Of a stretch of DNA of 64,000 nt, positions 61,801-64,000 are shown piece by piece. This DNA is from Chthonobacter albigriseus (GTDB taxonomy: Bacteria > Pseudomonadota > Alphaproteobacteria > Rhizobiales > Pleomorphomonadaceae), in assembly GCF_013839445.1 (NCBI RefSeq), contig NZ_JACDIT010000012.1:37315-101314 (forward strand), written 5' to 3'. A program made the translations under genes and the position numbers. The notes below the pieces were generated by a model that saw nothing but the letters and a program-made list of their open reading frames with translations, made no database searches and was not told the DNA's origin. Numbering within the stretch: the first letter of the stretch is position 1; every line of letters begins with the position of its first letter.

Positions 61801-62754
61801 CCGCCTCCGCCGGTGGGGCCGCCGCTGGCCGTGTTCCTGGACCTGCCGGCGCTGGGCGACGCGGTGGAACCGCATCGACCGTGGCTGGCCGCGGCGGGCG
61901 TACCCTGGCCGGGCCAACTCACCGTGCACAAGGCGGTGGCGGCGAGCTTCGAGCCGGTGGCGACGATCGCCGCGCCGGCCGCGATCGGCACCCTGCAGGC
62001 GGCACTGGGGCCTGGGCCGGTCTGGCGCTTCGACCGCGGCGCGACGGTGGAGGTTGCGCTGGTCCGCGGAGCCCTTTTCAGCGCGACCGAAGAGGCCGTG
62101 CTGGAGGGCGCCAACGTGGCCGCCATCGGCAGCGAGGCGGCGCGCTTCGAGATCGTGCAGTTCCTGACCGCCGAGCTGATCGGCGAGCGCCGCTATCGCT
62201 TGCGCGGGCTGCTGCGCGGCCAGCTCGGCACCGAGGCGCTGGCCGCCGTTGGCGCCCCGGTGGGAAGCCGCTTCGTGCTGGTCGACCGGAACATCGTGCC
62301 GTTGCCGCTCAACCGCGAGGCCATCGGCCGGCCCCTGACGCTGCGTATCGGCAAGGCCGGCCGCGACGTCGGCGACGCCGCGATGACCGAGCTGAACGCG
62401 ACGCCGCGCGGCGTCGGGCTGCGGCCCTGGTCGCCGGTACGCCTGACGGCCCAGCGAATCGGCCCGAGCGGCGACCTCGCGGTGACCTGGATCCGCCGGA
62501 CACGGACGGGCGGCGACAACTGGGAGGCGGTCGAGGTGCCGCTGTCCGAGACGGTCGAGGCCTACGAGCTCCGCGTGCGGGTGGCCGGGTCGGTGGTCCG
62601 GCGGATCGCCGCGACGGGGCAGGGCGCGACCTATGCCGCCGCCGACCAGATCGCCGACCACGGGCTGCTGCCCGGTGCGGTGGACCTGGCGGTGGCGCAG
62701 CTCTCCGAAACGCTGGGGCCGGGCCCCGAGACGAGGAAGGTGATCGATGTCTGA
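58864..62754 (+). CDS. GTA megatron / tail tip protein (gp15-like) with TIM-barrel domain
   Basis: The largest gene of the cluster, 1296 residues. A hydrophobic N-terminus (residues 1-45) with GxxxG-like repeats precedes the baseplate part; a GTA TIM-barrel domain spans roughly 430-730, with an acidic FTELGCPAVDVGGNEPN (Glu640) that may be a glycosidase-like catalytic site; a phage-tail-3 domain follows (about 780-950), and then smaller beta-rich modules up to the C-terminus. This protein recognises the host and penetrates the envelope in GTA particles. Overlaps the fibre gene by 8 bases. The 4.5-kb open frame seen on the minus strand here is only a shadow of this gene. Confidence 0.93.
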   Translation: MSSLILSTVGAAVGSVFGPIGTIVGRAIGGLAGAALDQALFAPGRDRSVGRLADLEVQASTEGVAVPRVFGRVRIAGQVIWATRLEETSQTERTGGKGGGGPKVTTFSYYANMAVGLCEGPIARVGRVWANGEPLDLSGIQMRVHRGTEDQGVDTLIEAKQGTGNAPAYRGLAYVVFERLPLEAFGNALPQLTFEVIRPVGRLEPMIRAVTLIPGATEFGYATGEVQQQLEPGRVLAENRHILTASSDVMASLDELTAVCPNLERVAVVVAWFGSDLRAGHCTLAPKVEWAEKTTTGATWEVAGLARGDAAVVSRVDGLPAFGGTPSDASVLALIAELKARGLKVTLYPFVLMDVANANALPDPYTGLPGQPVYPWRGRITVDPAPGRPGSPDGTAAATAQVNAFVGTASPAQFSASGRAVVYGGPAEWSFRRMVLHYARLCAIAGGVDTFLIGSELRGLTWTRGGAGQGYPFVTALKALAADVKGMLGPGTEVSYAADWTEWFGHQPADGSGDVAFHLDPLWSDPNIDFVGIDAYPPLTDWRDGDHLDATAAEGPADREYLAAGVAGGEGFDWYYASDLDRRAQVRTPITDGAAGKPWVFRFKDLAGWWGNRHYDRVAGVELPTPTGWIAGMKPLRFTELGCPAVDVGGNEPNVFPDRISSEGRAPRFSHASRDDAVQRRWVEAMLNHFDPAAPGFTGANNPLSPVDGRRMLDPTASHVWTWDARPFPAFPLARQVWADARNWVSGHWLNGRLGNAPLDDTVADMLGADVDVDSDGLTPVVDGLVLAGRAPPRSVLEPLAGVFRFQVTERGATLVFRDRPSRIGAVVESDDLAEEDGEPVLEIRRGHDGEAPTEIAVSFSDTANEFRQTNVSARRTGRQRTSDVTLPVTAAAEVMQGHVEAVLRDGEAGRETVRFALPPQRLDVEAGDVLRLAAGARSLDVLVERSEDGPLRRLEARVVDRSIRARAAVPDDRIGGFAPPPPVGPPLAVFLDLPALGDAVEPHRPWLAAAGVPWPGQLTVHKAVAASFEPVATIAAPAAIGTLQAALGPGPVWRFDRGATVEVALVRGALFSATEEAVLEGANVAAIGSEAARFEIVQFLTAELIGERRYRLRGLLRGQLGTEALAAVGAPVGSRFVLVDRNIVPLPLNREAIGRPLTLRIGKAGRDVGDAAMTELNATPRGVGLRPWSPVRLTAQRIGPSGDLAVTWIRRTRTGGDNWEAVEVPLSETVEAYELRVRVAGSVVRRIAATGQGATYAAADQIADHGLLPGAVDLAVAQLSETLGPGPETRKVIDV

Positions 62755-64000
62755 TACGTCCCGCCTGAAACTGCCGCTGATGGCCGCCGGCCAGGCGCAG
62801 AAGCACGTGACCCACAACGAGGCGCTGGAGGTGCTCGACGCCGTCGTGCAGATCGGCGTGGTCAGCGTCAGCCTGGCATCGCCGCCGCCGGGACCTGCGG
62901 CGGGCGCACGCTATGTCGTCGCCTCCGGCGGAACCGGCGCATGGGCCGGCAGGGATGGCCAGATCGCCCGCTGGGACGGCGCGGCCTGGCTGTTCCACGC
63001 GCCGCAGCCCGGCTGGATCGCCGTGGCCGAGGACACCGCGAGCCTCTACGCCCGGATCGGCTCGACTTGGACGGACCTGGCCGATTTCGTCTGGACGGTC
63101 CGTACCGCCGGCAGCGCCCGGGCGCGGCTCAACAAGGCCGCGCCCAGCGACACCGGGAGCCTGATCTTCCAAACCGGCTTCTCCGGACGGGCCGAGATGG
63201 GCCTCACCGGAAGCGACGACTTCGCCGTCAAGGTGAGCGCGGACGGCACTGCCTGGACGCAGGCGCTGTCGGTGGACCGCACGACCGGGCGGGTGAACTT
63301 CGACCAGGGCGCCGAGCGCGTCCAGGTCGACACCTTCACCGCCAACGGCACCTGGACCAAGCCGGCCTGGGCGCGCCGCGTCACAGCAATCCTGGTCGGC
63401 GGCGGCGGCGGCGGCGGATCCGGCCGGCGCGGCGCGGCCGGCAGCGAGCGGCGCAGCGGCGGCGGCGGCGGGGCGGGGGGCTTTTCCGTGGAGACCTGGC
63501 CGGCCGACGAGCTTCCGGCAACCTTGTCGATCGACGTGGGAGCCGGCGGCAGCGGCGGCGCAGCCCGCACCGTCAACGACACCAACGGTGCGGACGGAAC
63601 GCCGGGAACGGGCACCGTGCTGCGCGACGGATCGCTGAACCTGCCCGCCGCCGGCGGCGGCGGACGAGGGGCCGGCGGCCTTGCCGTCGCCGGGGGCGGA
63701 GCCGCCGGCGGCACCGGTACGGGCGGACCTGCCAACAGCGGCGCCGCACCGAACCCCGGCGGCGGCGGCGCCGGCACCGAAACGGGGCTCGGGCTCGGGG
63801 CGGGCGGCGGCGGCGCGGGCGGCGGTCTTTCCACCGCCAACGTCCAGACTTCCGGCGGACGCGGCGGCCACGGCTACATGGCCGCCGGCGGCGGATCACG
63901 CCAGGCGGCCGGCGGCGCGGGCGGCGCGGGCGGCCTGGGCGGCTTCGACGGGGCAGCGAAGGGATGGGCCCGCGGCGCCGGCGCGGGCGGCGGAGGCGGC
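62747..64000 (+). CDS. DUF2793 tail protein with polyglycine-rich C-terminal domain (partial at right edge)
   Basis: The N-terminal DUF2793 module is clear (SRLKLPLMAAGQAQKHVTHN then EALEVLDAVVQ, and SLASPPPGPAAGARYVVA). A middle region (about 130-200) is a beta-rich linker. From residue about 200 on the sequence changes to FTANGTWTKPAWARRVTAIL, VGGGGGGGSG and a long Gly-rich, Ala-rich stretch, a pattern known from polyglycine-helix adhesins of phage tail fibres. At least 418 residues are visible and the frame is still open at position 64000. It overlaps the megatron gene by 8 bases and is likely a receptor-binding fibre of the GTA. Composition is extreme in GC from repeated glycine codons. 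Confidence 0.8.
   Translation, partial: MSDTSRLKLPLMAAGQAQKHVTHNEALEVLDAVVQIGVVSVSLASPPPGPAAGARYVVASGGTGAWAGRDGQIARWDGAAWLFHAPQPGWIAVAEDTASLYARIGSTWTDLADFVWTVRTAGSARARLNKAAPSDTGSLIFQTGFSGRAEMGLTGSDDFAVKVSADGTAWTQALSVDRTTGRVNFDQGAERVQVDTFTANGTWTKPAWARRVTAILVGGGGGGGSGRRGAAGSERRSGGGGGAGGFSVETWPADELPATLSIDVGAGGSGGAARTVNDTNGADGTPGTGTVLRDGSLNLPAAGGGGRGAGGLAVAGGGAAGGTGTGGPANSGAAPNPGGGGAGTETGLGLGAGGGGAGGGLSTANVQTSGGRGGHGYMAAGGGSRQAAGGAGGAGGLGGFDGAAKGWARGAGAGGGGG

Noticed and set aside
58252..62817. A 1521-codon open frame on the minus strand across the megatron gene
   Set aside because: Antisense shadow of high-GC coding DNA: the plus-strand frame has recognised domains and coupled starts, while the minus-strand product is low-complexity (Arg, Gly, His, Ala) without any domain.
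62309..63871. A 520-codon minus-strand frame rich in Ala, Gly, Pro
   Set aside because: Complement of glycine codons in the fibre gene; no start or domain.
47011..64000. Complete temperate prophage
   Set aside because: No integrase, repressor, replication or lysis genes and no attachment repeats are visible; the gene set and order are those of a GTA structural cluster.

Overview
The window is high-GC DNA from an alphaproteobacterium, most likely of the order Hyphomicrobiales (Rhizobiales). Pointers are a MucR/Ros-type regulator, a cell-cycle (PleC/DivJ-class) histidine kinase, DUF6456, DUF1491 and DUF2336 genes, CtrA-like motifs, and a gene transfer agent (GTA) head-tail cluster of the Rhodobacter capsulatus type. 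Genus cannot be told from the sequence alone. No rRNA, tRNA, transposase or CRISPR was seen.

Layout. 1-3149 (minus): end-clipped PfkB sugar kinase and a tungstate-type ABC transporter (tupBCA). 3338-4564: a ferredoxin-reductase-like flavoprotein. 4653-8500: a xylose operon (LacI regulator, xylB, xylA) closed by a strong hairpin. 8566-14075 (minus): PfpI/DJ-1 protein, meaB with a coupled DUF1131 lipoprotein, M20 dipeptidase, HerA-like ATPase. 14333-20570: DUF4332, a LuxR-type solo regulator, and methylmalonyl-CoA mutase (mutA, mutB), whose chaperone gene meaB lies 5 kb away; then a haloacid dehalogenase. 20754-25407: secreted VWA-like protein, iron/manganese SOD, DUF3833, oligopeptidase B. 25865-31800: complete seven-gene Mrp cation/proton antiporter operon with overlapping genes. 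32126-45609: regulatory and envelope genes (mucR, isolated DnaA domain IV protein, DUF6456, sufE, hybrid membrane histidine kinase, peptidoglycan-binding protein, DUF2336, DUF1254/DUF1214 pair, aminotransferase, PBP1A). 45690-46220: YcgN family protein.

46254-46794 is a non-coding tract of 207-bp tandem repeats, each carrying two copies of a hairpin motif in opposite orientation. Directly after it, from 47011 to the right edge, lies a GTA structural cluster in the canonical order: small and large terminase, portal, protease, capsid, head-tail connector, tail terminator, tail tube, chaperones, short tape measure, distal tail, hub, NlpC/P60 peptidase, megatron, then a DUF2793/polyglycine fibre that runs off the window. 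Most of these genes overlap by four bases, so translation is probably coupled. The order is interrupted by two antisense insertions (a VOC enzyme plus WYL regulator between terminase and portal; a DUF465 gene between tape measure and distal tail). A head-closure (gp7-type) gene is not found where expected, and the terminase small subunit shows a frame anomaly at its end.
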